Shown here piece by piece: positions 1-7,688 of a stretch of DNA of 64,000 nt. The position numbers and the translations under genes are program-made. How positions within the stretch are numbered: the stretch's first letter is position 1; the number at the start of each line of letters is the position of its first letter. The notes below the pieces were generated by a model. The model made no database searches. It was given only the letters and a program-made list of their open reading frames with translations, and was not told the DNA's origin. Source of the stretch: a bacterium (lineage in GTDB: Bacteria; Electryoneota; RPQS01); the NCBI GenBank assembly GCA_016702305.1, contig JADJEH010000001.1, positions 620,001 to 684,000 on the forward strand. The letters run 5' to 3'.

Positions 1-210
1 ATCGAGTCGGCCATCCCGCATCTGGCTGATCTGCTGTGCGACAGCCCTGACGAAATCGCCGCGCATGCCGAAGTCGTGCTGGTCACCTACAAGGATCACG
101 AGTTCGACGACGTGCTGGGTAAGCTGTCGCGCCAACAGATCGTCTATGATCTTGCCCGCGTTCCCGGGACGGATCGCATTCACGCGGAGTATCATGGCAT
201 CTGCTGGTAA
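1..210 (+). CDS. UDP-glucose/GDP-mannose dehydrogenase family protein, C-terminal fragment
   Basis: The first 69 codons of the window are an open frame with no start inside the window, ending in TAA at 208-210. The translation (HLADLLCDSPDEIAAHAEVVLVTYKD... then QQIVYDLARVPG) resembles the C-terminal UDP/GDP-binding domain of nucleotide-sugar dehydrogenases. In that family this domain carries a 'state of being doubted, then assigned' pattern of an acidic helix, a VLVT-type strand and a VYDLARVP-type strand near the end. The best guess is a GDP-mannose or UDP-glucose 6-dehydrogenase making an activated uronic acid for a surface polysaccharide. The next gene, a glycosyltransferase, starts 17 bases before this stop, so the two are translationally coupled. 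The substrate cannot be decided from this fragment. Confidence 0.7.
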   Translation: MESAIPHLADLLCDSPDEIAAHAEVVLVTYKDHEFDDVLGKLSRQQIVYDLARVPGTDRIHAEYHGICW

Positions 211-1390
211 GGTCCTGGTCTTAGTCGAGAATCTTTCCGTACCCTTCGACCGGCGTGTCTGGCAGGAGTCGCTGGCGCTCGCCCGTGCCGGCTATCAGGT
301 TAGCGTTATCTGCCCGCGGATGGTGGACAAAAAGCCCTTCGAAATGCTCGAAGGCGTGGCCATCTACCGCTACCCGATGCCATACACTGCCAACCGTGCC
401 ATCGGCTATGCCCTCGAGTATTCGTGGGCGATGCTGTTCACGTTCCTGTATGCCTGCTTTGTCTTCGTCCGGCGCGGTTTTAAGGTCGTGCACGGCTGTA
501 ACCCGCCTGACCTCTTCTTCGCCGTCGTCATGCCCTTCAAGCTGTTCGGCGTGAAGTATGTTTTCGACCAGCATGATCTTTCGCCCGAGACCTTTGAGTC
601 CAAGTTCCCGGGACGAGAGGGGTTACTGCTAACGATCTTGAAGAAACTCGAGTGGTGGACCTATCGCACGGCCAAGGCCGTCATTTCCACCAATGAGTCC
701 TATCGCAAGATCGCGTGCGAGCGCGGTCATCTGAAACCCGAGCAACAGTTCATTGTGCGCAGTGCGCCGGACCTGAACAAATTCAGCCCGCTGCCGCCCA
801 ATCCTGAGTGGAAGCGCGGCAAACGCTATCTTGCGGCCTATCTCGGCACCATGGGCGCTCAGGATGGACTCGACTATCTGTTGCGCGCTGCCAAGATCAT
901 CGTTCACGACTGGGGCAGGGAGGATTTGCACTTCGTCCTCATGGGCGGCGGCGAAAACCTCTCCGTGCTAAAAGAGCTCGCCTCTGAGTTGAAACTCGAC
1001 GGCATCGTTGAGTTCACGGGCCGCGTCTCGAATGAACAGGTCCGCGAGGTGCTCTCAACCGCCGACGTCTGTCTCGCACCCGATCCGATCAACCCGCTCA
1101 ATACCCATTGCACGATGAACAAGATTCTCGAGTATATGGCGATGGGGCGGCCGATTGTGTCGTATCGTCTCACCGAGTCTCACTACTCGGCCCGTGAGGC
1201 CGCAACCTACGCGCAGGACAATGATATCGAGGACTTCGCGCGGCAAACGCTGGCGTTGCTCGACGATCCGGAACGCCGGGCCACCATGGGAGCGTTTGGC
1301 CAGAAGCGTCTGCACGACGAGCTATCCTGGGACCACAGCGTCGTCCAATTACTGCGCGCCTATGACTTTGCTTTCGGGCGGGCGAAATAA
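194..1390 (+). CDS. Glycosyltransferase family 4 protein
   Basis: A 398-residue GT-B fold glycosyltransferase. The N-terminal half opens with KVLVLVENLSVPFDRRVWQE, the typical first strand and loop of GT4 enzymes of capsule and exopolysaccharide clusters. The C-terminal half has the nucleotide-sugar binding Rossmann domain (YLGTMGAQDGLDYLLRAA, FVLMGGGE, EFTGRVSNEQV, then an acidic EYMAMGRPIV stretch typical of the donor-binding site). I place the start at ATG 194 rather than an upstream in-frame codon because the homologous N-terminus begins there and the upstream part is out-of-frame dehydrogenase sequence. It overlaps the preceding dehydrogenase by 17 bases. It probably adds a sugar to a lipid-linked polysaccharide at the inner membrane; donor and acceptor are unknown. 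Confidence 0.85.
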   Translation: MASAGKVLVLVENLSVPFDRRVWQESLALARAGYQVSVICPRMVDKKPFEMLEGVAIYRYPMPYTANRAIGYALEYSWAMLFTFLYACFVFVRRGFKVVHGCNPPDLFFAVVMPFKLFGVKYVFDQHDLSPETFESKFPGREGLLLTILKKLEWWTYRTAKAVISTNESYRKIACERGHLKPEQQFIVRSAPDLNKFSPLPPNPEWKRGKRYLAAYLGTMGAQDGLDYLLRAAKIIVHDWGREDLHFVLMGGGENLSVLKELASELKLDGIVEFTGRVSNEQVREVLSTADVCLAPDPINPLNTHCTMNKILEYMAMGRPIVSYRLTESHYSAREAATYAQDNDIEDFARQTLALLDDPERRATMGAFGQKRLHDELSWDHSVVQLLRAYDFAFGRAK

Positions 1391-1392
1391 AA

Positions 1393-1428
1393 AGCGGCCA
1401 GACCACCGGGTCTGACCGCTCTTGTATT
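1393..1428. terminator. Intrinsic terminator between convergent genes
   Basis: Twelve-base arms 1393-1404 and 1409-1420 pair with one G-T wobble around a 4-base loop, followed by a T-rich stretch. It lies between the glycosyltransferase stop and the convergent membrane-protein gene and could serve both. Confidence 0.75.
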
Positions 1429-1444
1429 TCTGAGTCTGAGCGGA

Positions 1445-1984
1445 TTACTCCGACGGCCTGCCATAGGCGACGCGAGCCAATAGCGTGAGAATTGCTGCGG
1501 CAACGACCGCAAAGGCCGCAGCCATCGCGACCGGGCTGGGGCCAGCCGAACCGGATGGGCTGATCACGCCGCCGGAACGCGGGGTCTTTGATAGGACGAT
1601 GTACCCACCGCGGCCCTGGTTCGACTTCAAGACGTAGTGATAGCCCTTGTTGTCGCTGTGGAGCAGGCCCTCGCCAGGCTCCAACGACGTCAGTCGCTCG
1701 GCTTGCTCGCGCGGGAAACCAATGTCCCCGGCGGCCTCGCCCGCCGATTCGCGGACGCGGATATCGGCTTCTAAGGCCGTCTCCCATTCCTTTGGAATAC
1801 TGGCCTTGCCACTTGAAGGCAACTTCCCAAGGCAAAAGTAGTCCACCAATCTCGCCTGTTCAGCGAACTCCTGCTCAGCCGGCGCAGCCGCAACGCGGCT
1901 GCCGCCTAATTGCGTAAACGGCCACAAGGCGAGCAGAAAGAGGAGGACAGTTGCGGCAATCCAGAACTTGATCCAGGGCTTCAT
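1445..1984 (-). CDS. Hypothetical membrane protein with N- and C-terminal membrane segments
   Basis: I do not recognise the family. The protein has 179 residues if started at the ATG whose complement is 1982-1984, chosen because it gives a clean N-terminal hydrophobic segment (KFWIAATVLLFLLALWPF). Longer upstream starts would add a non-conserved, Cys-rich stretch. A second hydrophobic segment near residues 150-172 (VAMAAAFAVVAAAILTLLARV) is followed by a short basic tail. Between them lie about 110 soluble residues containing LVDYFCLGKLPSSG and a YHYVLKSNQGRGGYIVLSK strand pattern, presumably periplasmic or external. It stands alone, convergent with the glycosyltransferase gene. Confidence 0.55.
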   Translation of the reverse strand: MKPWIKFWIAATVLLFLLALWPFTQLGGSRVAAAPAEQEFAEQARLVDYFCLGKLPSSGKASIPKEWETALEADIRVRESAGEAAGDIGFPREQAERLTSLEPGEGLLHSDNKGYHYVLKSNQGRGGYIVLSKTPRSGGVISPSGSAGPSPVAMAAAFAVVAAAILTLLARVAYGRPSE

Positions 1985-2328
1985 CGGAACTCTTTGGTTA
2001 GACACTCTCACCGAAGATACGCAACCCACGTGAAAAATCAAAGGCTTGCACTGGCGCATCCGCACCATGTTGGACCAATTCAACCGGTATCTCTGCATAG
2101 ATTTGGACTTTTCTCAAATAATATCAATATGATAACGTTTCGGCAGCCGATTTGCAACAGCCCGATGCGAAAGCACAACACGTCGTTTCCCAAAAGCGGA
2201 AACTTCCCAACACGAGTTCGCGTAACATTATGTAAGCGGTACGAGTGGGGGGCGACGCCTAATGAGTCCGGTCTATTCGCGCGAAGGACCGGACTCGACA
2301 ATTCTGGACCTACCCAACGAGGTCAACT
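1985..2328. other. Intergenic region, 344 bases, divergent regulatory zone
   Basis: No credible coding region is seen. It separates the minus-strand membrane-protein gene from the plus-strand carbonic-anhydrase-like gene, so it must hold both promoters; the central part (about 2100-2160) is AT-rich. The only strong structure is the large palindrome at 2264-2296, listed separately. Confidence 0.5.
2264..2296. repeat. Near-perfect 33-base palindrome upstream of the gamma-CA gene
   Basis: Perfect 10-base arms GAGTCCGGTC (2264-2273) and GACCGGACTC (2287-2296) enclose a second palindrome TTCGCGCGAA (2276-2285), so almost the whole 33 bases is self-complementary. It ends 32 bases before the GTG start at 2329. 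There is no T-run after it, so it is not a standard terminator. It could be an operator or a 5'-leader hairpin. Confidence 0.6.
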
Positions 2329-2880
2329 GTGGCCCTAATCTTGCCCTATCAACAGTTGACGCCCAAGATTGACCCATCGGCTTGGTTGTCGCCTACAGCG
2401 GTCGTCACAGGAGATGTCGTGATCGGCCCCGAGTGTTCAGTCTGGTTTGGGACGGTCGTTCGCGGCGATGTAAACTGGGTGCGCATCGGCGCACAGGTGA
2501 ATCTGCAGGACGGCGTGATCTGTCACGTGACGATCAACCGTGCACCACTCACCATCGAAGATTGCGTTTCCGTGGGGCACGGCGCGATTGTTCACGGCTG
2601 CACCCTGAGGCGCGGCTGTCTGGTCGGCATCGGCGCCAGAGTCTTGGACCTCGCCGTCGTCGGCGAAGAGTCGCTGATCGCAGCAGGTTCCGTGGTGCTT
2701 GAGAGTACCATCGTCCCGCCCGGAGAGTTGTGGGCCGGTATTCCCGCCAAAAAGAAACGTGACCTGTCGCCGGAAGAACGGCTGGGCCTCTTGTCCACCG
2801 CCGCGCGTTATGTCCAGTATCGTTTGCACTATCAAGGCCAGGATGCGCCGATCCGCGACGAATGGCTGCCCAAAGGATAA
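2329..2880 (+). CDS. Gamma-carbonic anhydrase family (left-handed beta-helix) protein
   Basis: A 183-residue protein of the YrdA/PaaY/CaiE type. The sequence shows the hexapeptide periodicity of a left-handed beta-helix (AVVTGDVVIGPECSVWFGTV, VRIGAQVNLQDGVICHV, SVGHGAIVHGCTL) and ends in the usual C-terminal alpha-helix. Histidines in CHV, GHG and VHG match the positions that bind zinc in the family. Members range from true carbonic anhydrases to inactive or acyl-transfer relatives, so the activity is not certain. The start is GTG 2329, preceded by an AGG at 2320-2322. It lies just downstream of a strong palindrome and 52 bases before the cold-shock gene. Confidence 0.85.
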   Translation: MALILPYQQLTPKIDPSAWLSPTAVVTGDVVIGPECSVWFGTVVRGDVNWVRIGAQVNLQDGVICHVTINRAPLTIEDCVSVGHGAIVHGCTLRRGCLVGIGARVLDLAVVGEESLIAAGSVVLESTIVPPGELWAGIPAKKKRDLSPEERLGLLSTAARYVQYRLHYQGQDAPIRDEWLPKG

Positions 2881-2932
2881 ACTTGTTATGATTACTTCGA
2901 TACGCCCTCGGGTCAATGCACCGAAAGGCACG

Positions 2933-3136
2933 ATGGACACCGGTGTGGTGAAGTGGTTCTCACAGAAGAAAGGCTTCGGCTTCATTGAATCGTCCGCAGG
3001 TGCCGAAGTATTTGTGCATTACTCTTCGATACAGGGCCGGGGCTATCGAGTGCTTGAACCCGGTGATCGTGTGCAGTACGAAGCTGTTCCCGGTCCCAAG
3101 GGTGATCAAGCCTATCACGTCGTCGTTTTGTCCTGA
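2933..3136 (+). CDS. Cold-shock domain protein (CspA family)
   Basis: A 67-residue single cold-shock domain, the usual family length. RNP1 is KGFGFIE and RNP2 is VFVHYSSI; both are intact, so single-stranded RNA/DNA binding is expected. I start it at ATG 2933, giving the canonical MDTGVVKWF opening with an AAAGG ribosome site a few bases upstream. An in-frame ATG at 2888 would add 15 atypical residues. It likely acts as an RNA chaperone during temperature or growth shifts. A terminator follows at 3163. Confidence 0.9.
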   Translation: MDTGVVKWFSQKKGFGFIESSAGAEVFVHYSSIQGRGYRVLEPGDRVQYEAVPGPKGDQAYHVVVLS

Positions 3137-3162
3137 TTCCCATAGCAAGGGGAATCACTCGA

Positions 3163-3194
3163 GAGGCTTTCCGCGGACACGGAGGCCTTTTTTG
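3163..3194 (+). terminator. Intrinsic terminator after the cold-shock gene
   Basis: Arms AGGC..TCCG (from 3163) and CGGA.GCCT (ending 3187) pair with one wobble and one bulge, followed by six T residues. Confidence 0.7.
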
Positions 3195-3260
3195 TTTGCC
3201 GGGCGCGGCCTTTGCTCTGCTTGTTGATTGATGTGAATTATGCCCGCAGAGGTTGACCCC

Positions 3261-6200
3261 ATGAAACAACGCGTTGCCACATTGCTGCTCATGTTGATTT
3301 TCTGCTCTGCTTTGACGCGCGCCGCAAGCGCCGCCATGCAGCAGCAGCCGCACGTGTCGTGGGAACGGGTCAGTCGCAGTGAATGGCAGGTCCGCTGTGT
3401 CCTACCTGCCTTGCGCATGGACAGCGTCAGTCTCTCCGGATCCGCCTGGAGCGCCCTGTCTGCAGCGCCGTTAGCCGTCACCAATCACCCTGGTGAACCT
3501 GCTCTGCCGTTCTTCACCGTATGGATTCCCGCGGCCGTAACCATGTCGGAGATTCAAATCGTCGAGCGGGCGCCGCGCCTGATCGAATGCGCGCCGCCGC
3601 TGCCGTCTCCACAGCCGCTTGATCGCGGCTTGCAAACCAGCATGACGTATCTTCCTTCCGAGGAAGTCTATGGGCACGGCGCGCCGTATCCCGCCGAAAC
3701 GCACGAGATCGTACAGCAGGGCAGCATCGGACGCGCGCCGATGACGCTCGTGCAACTCTATCCGGTGCGCTATTGGGCGGCGCAGGGCGGAGTGCTGGTG
3801 CAGGACACCATGGTCATGCGCATTTCGCTGGCGAATGGCCGCAGTCTGGATGACAATACTCAATTCTCGCGCTACGCCGAGACGTTTGTCTCGCAACTCG
3901 TTCCGATTCAACTTCCCGAGAATCCGCCGCAAGAGATGGTCGAACCGCGTCTCTGGATTGTCACGGCGCCCGAATATATTGAAGTGCTGGCCGAATGGCG
4001 GCAGTTCAAGCGGTCGTGCGGCATTCCCAGCGATGTCTTCATTGCCTCCGAAGTCGCGACAAGCGCCGCGGCGCTCCGTGACTTCTTGCGGACCAGATTC
4101 GAATCCGTCGCGACTCCACCCGAGTTCCTATTGATCGTCGGCGATTTCGACGCTGTTCCGGCCTTTTACGGAGTCAGTTCGAGCCTGACCGACCACCCCT
4201 ATTCATGTCTGGCCGGGCCGGACTACTTGCCTGATCTCTCTGTTGGTCGGCTTCCGGTGCATACGAACGCTGAATTGTCGGCGTGGATCGCGCGCGCATT
4301 GGACTATGAGTTTCACGGTAATGTCGGACCTGGCAACGCCACGGTGTTCGCAAGTTCAGTCGCGCTTGACCCTGAGCACGGAGAGCAGATACACACACTT
4401 TTCAGCGGCGCGGGTCTAACCACAACAGCGTTGCAGCAGCCGCAGAGCGGCGCGCTGCCGTTGCTGCTGAACTCGTTGAACGCTGAACCACTGTGGACGT
4501 TTTACATCGGCCACGGCACCGTTGATCGCTGGTCGTCTGTCGCGCCGCATCTGACCGCAACCGGACTGGCTTCGATACAAAATGCCCGAGTGGGCGTCGT
4601 TGTCTCCGTCGCCTGCGCAACAGCCGACTTCGACGAAGGGTCGCCCTCCTTGGCAGAAGCCTGGAATGTCCAGCAATTGCAAGGTGCGTTATGTTACATT
4701 GGCGCAACCGAGAGCACCGCGTTCTTCTACAGCGATACGATCGGTTTGGCCACAGTCGAGGCCGCCTTCAGTCTGAATTTTGATTATCTCGGTCACGCCT
4801 TTGACTTCGGCAAGATGCGCTGTGCGGAGTCCTTCCCGCAACCCGCCGGAGGCCTTACCGAAGAGACTATTCAGCAATTCGTCCTGTTGGGTGATCCATC
4901 CTTGCGACCCTACACGGCGTCGCCCTTGGTCACGACGGTCGAATTGCCCAATACCGTGCCTATCGGAACGACACATGTCCCGATCACGGTCAGGCGGAAC
5001 AATGTTCCGGCCGCCAATGCAGAAGTAACTCTGTCCAGTCCCGCGTGGCCGCCCCGTCAAGTTCGCACGGATGCCGATGGCTTTGCCCTAATGGAGCTGC
5101 CCGCGACAACCGCGCACAGGTGGTCAGTCATGGTACGCGGCCACAACCTGTTGCCGTCAGAGCACACCGTGGACGTCATCCCGGTATCCGGCCCGCTGGT
5201 GCAGGTCCAGACCTTGGAGATAACAGATCCGAACGGCGATGCCGACGGCAGACCTGATCGCGGAGAGAGTGGTCTATTGCGGGTGCTGGTTCGCAACAAC
5301 GGATCAGCAGCGGCTCCGGCGGCGTCATTGCGCATTGAATGCAGCACTCCGGCGTTCACGCTTGTGCCTCAATTATTGACGAGTCCGGCCCTGTTTCCGC
5401 AAACTGAGGAGTGGCTGGAATCCGCCGCCACGTTCACCGTTTCCGATAGCGTGCAAGACGGCACAACGGCGGTTCTGCAATTCTGGAACGGAACCGATCA
5501 TGAAGCCGGATTCGCCGGCAGTGTCTCGCTGCGGCTTGACGCGCCGTCGGTCGTCGTCACATCACAGACCTTACGCGAGTGGATGGGCGACAGCGATGGA
5601 GAGCCGGAAGCGGGCGAACAGCTTGCGCTTGAACTGGTTGTGGCGAACCGTGGTCAAGAAGTCCTGAGGTCACCGGTCGCTGATTGCTTCCCTGATCACG
5701 ACTACCTGCACATTGACTCGACAAGGTGGACAGGCCGTGATCTGTTGCCCGGTCAGATGGATACGCTGCGTTACACCTTCCGCTGCGACAGCAATACACC
5801 GCGCGGCTACGCGTTCGAGTATAATATTGCTCTCAGCGCCGACAACCAGCCTGTCGAGTCTTTCTGGGGAAGCCACCGCATCTCCCGAATTCCCGCGCTG
5901 CTTTATGTTCTGGATTCTCAACCCCAGCAAGTGAATGGAGTGGAGGCGACCCTTGCGGCGCTCGGCATCGAGTTCGTGCGCAGCAGTACGCTGCCCAACG
6001 ATCTCAGCAGCTATGCATCAATCTGGATCTTCTGCGGAGTGCATCCGAATCAAGAACCCCTTCCGGCCGAGCACGCACAGCGCATCGCCGAGTACCTCGA
6101 CGACGGCGGAGCTTGCTATTGGGAGGGCGGCGACGTTTGGTCTTTTGACAACCCGACGAATTTGCATCCCTATTTCGGGATTGACGGCTTGGCTGACGGG

Positions 6201-7556
6201 ACTGGAGATGCCGGACCCGTGGCTGGAGTCCGCGGCCGCTTCACGGAAGGCATGAACTTCTTGTACAATGGCGAGAACAGTTTCATAGATCGTATCACGG
6301 CCATGGGCTCTGCGGAGAACATCTTAACCAACGGCAGGAGCGGGGCGGAGTACGCCCTGTGCGTCGCCAACTCCGGCACCACATACCGCACCGTTGGATC
6401 CTCCATTGAAATTGGCGCGCTGATCGACGCGTCGGCTCCGTCGCGGCGCATTGATTTGATCCGCTCGATACTGAACTGGTTTGATATCCCGGTTCTGCAT
6501 GACCTGACGCCGCCGGTCATCACCCATCTGCCGTTAAACCGCTGGTTCCATGATGGTCGGCCAATTCCAATCACCTGCGATGTGCAGGACGATAGCGAAC
6601 TGGACTTGGTGGCTTGCGATTACCGCATCAATGGCGGAGCACCGCAGACCACCGAACTCACCTACGACGGCGCAGAATTCGCGGCGTTATTGCCGGCTCA
6701 ACCCTACGGCACCACCATCGCTTACCGTCTGCGCGCCGCTGATCGCTCAACGCCACAAAATACGACGGTGACGGATGAGTTTGTCCTGACCGTTGAGTGG
6801 TACCAAGACCGGGCCGTTCAACTCTTCACTCCGGGCGAATCGCTCAGCCGCTTACGGAAACGGGGCGCCAGCGGTACGGTAACATTGGTCAATCGTGGTC
6901 CCGCGCAGCAGAGTCTGGTCTTAATCGGCGATCGCCGAGCGCAGACATGTACTTTCGTTACGGATGTCTTGGACCTCAGCACGATGCTTGCACCTGAATT
7001 GTCATTCTGCAGCGTGCTTTCCGGACGCAACGCGCGTGAGCCGGTGGTCGCTCGCGTACTCGGCAGTACAGATGGCGGTGCGACTTTCCCGCATTTGTTG
7101 TGGCGCTCGGGCGGAGCCTCGAATACTGCGGAAGCGGTCCGAACCGAAGTGCTGAAACCGCTCATTGGACAGACCAATGTCGTCGTCAAATTCGTTTACT
7201 ACGCCGACCGATATTGGGAAGTCGCCGAACCCACTCTAACAGAAGCCGCTGCACAGCCGGAGCCGGTGCGCAATCTGGTGGTTCGACCGGGCGAGGTGAT
7301 CTCACTGCATTGGCGGCCCGCCGACTTGCCCGGCTCGTACTACCGCATCTCGGCCGCACCCGATCTGCTGGCACCGTTCGAGCCGATTGCCCTGGTCCAG
7401 GATACGTTCTATCAAGATGCTGATTGGGGGAAATACGCGCAGCGCTTTTACCGAGTCGAAACCGTACCGCCCGCAGCACGCCGACCGATGTGCGTGTCAA
7501 GTGCGACGCATTCCTACGACCGCGTGGCCCGCTCGTTCACTGAGCGCTCGCGCTAA
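3261..7556 (+). CDS. Secreted C25 (gingipain-like) family peptidase, multidomain
   Basis: A 1431-residue exported protein. The start at ATG 3261 gives a good signal peptide (basic MKQR, hydrophobic core, cut near AASA) with AGAGG upstream; an ATG at 3240 is in frame but poorer. Residues about 60-215 resemble a C25 propeptide. About 220-560 is a peptidase C25 domain with the catalytic pair His418 (in YIGHGTVDRW) and Cys452 (in VVSVACATADF), 34 residues apart as in gingipains. Then come Ig/CARDB-like beta modules, a LYVLDSQPQ...YWEGGDVW region around 885-965 resembling a flavodoxin-like or glutamine-amidotransferase-like fold, a further Ig-like segment, and an FN3-like module near 1335-1410. 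There is no YPNPFNP sorting domain. It probably degrades extracellular protein or processes surface proteins; the mode of export and anchoring is open. Confidence 0.85.
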   Translation: MKQRVATLLLMLIFCSALTRAASAAMQQQPHVSWERVSRSEWQVRCVLPALRMDSVSLSGSAWSALSAAPLAVTNHPGEPALPFFTVWIPAAVTMSEIQIVERAPRLIECAPPLPSPQPLDRGLQTSMTYLPSEEVYGHGAPYPAETHEIVQQGSIGRAPMTLVQLYPVRYWAAQGGVLVQDTMVMRISLANGRSLDDNTQFSRYAETFVSQLVPIQLPENPPQEMVEPRLWIVTAPEYIEVLAEWRQFKRSCGIPSDVFIASEVATSAAALRDFLRTRFESVATPPEFLLIVGDFDAVPAFYGVSSSLTDHPYSCLAGPDYLPDLSVGRLPVHTNAELSAWIARALDYEFHGNVGPGNATVFASSVALDPEHGEQIHTLFSGAGLTTTALQQPQSGALPLLLNSLNAEPLWTFYIGHGTVDRWSSVAPHLTATGLASIQNARVGVVVSVACATADFDEGSPSLAEAWNVQQLQGALCYIGATESTAFFYSDTIGLATVEAAFSLNFDYLGHAFDFGKMRCAESFPQPAGGLTEETIQQFVLLGDPSLRPYTASPLVTTVELPNTVPIGTTHVPITVRRNNVPAANAEVTLSSPAWPPRQVRTDADGFALMELPATTAHRWSVMVRGHNLLPSEHTVDVIPVSGPLVQVQTLEITDPNGDADGRPDRGESGLLRVLVRNNGSAAAPAASLRIECSTPAFTLVPQLLTSPALFPQTEEWLESAATFTVSDSVQDGTTAVLQFWNGTDHEAGFAGSVSLRLDAPSVVVTSQTLREWMGDSDGEPEAGEQLALELVVANRGQEVLRSPVADCFPDHDYLHIDSTRWTGRDLLPGQMDTLRYTFRCDSNTPRGYAFEYNIALSADNQPVESFWGSHRISRIPALLYVLDSQPQQVNGVEATLAALGIEFVRSSTLPNDLSSYASIWIFCGVHPNQEPLPAEHAQRIAEYLDDGGACYWEGGDVWSFDNPTNLHPYFGIDGLADGTGDAGPVAGVRGRFTEGMNFLYNGENSFIDRITAMGSAENILTNGRSGAEYALCVANSGTTYRTVGSSIEIGALIDASAPSRRIDLIRSILNWFDIPVLHDLTPPVITHLPLNRWFHDGRPIPITCDVQDDSELDLVACDYRINGGAPQTTELTYDGAEFAALLPAQPYGTTIAYRLRAADRSTPQNTTVTDEFVLTVEWYQDRAVQLFTPGESLSRLRKRGASGTVTLVNRGPAQQSLVLIGDRRAQTCTFVTDVLDLSTMLAPELSFCSVLSGRNAREPVVARVLGSTDGGATFPHLLWRSGGASNTAEAVRTEVLKPLIGQTNVVVKFVYYADRYWEVAEPTLTEAAAQPEPVRNLVVRPGEVISLHWRPADLPGSYYRISAAPDLLAPFEPIALVQDTFYQDADWGKYAQRFYRVETVPPAARRPMCVSSATHSYDRVARSFTERSR

Positions 7557-7579
7557 ACTCTACCTTGAGTATCGTATTC

Positions 7580-7604
7580 AAAAGGCCCTAATCGGGCCTT
7601 TTGT
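7580..7604 (+). terminator. Intrinsic terminator after the C25 peptidase gene
   Basis: Perfect 9-base arms AAAAGGCCC (7580-7588) and GGGCCTTTT (7594-7602) with a 5-base loop, the second arm ending in the T-run. Confidence 0.85.
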
Positions 7605-7688
7605 GCGTTGGTCACATAACGACATTCTTGCATGTTCGCGCAGATTGTCGTATTTTCCTTCATCCTGAGAATTCAGCCCATCCAGTTT

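Noticed and set aside
2080..2301. A 73-codon minus-strand frame between the membrane-protein and gamma-CA genes
   Set aside because: It overlaps the large palindrome, has no ribosome site or homology feel, and is of chance length.
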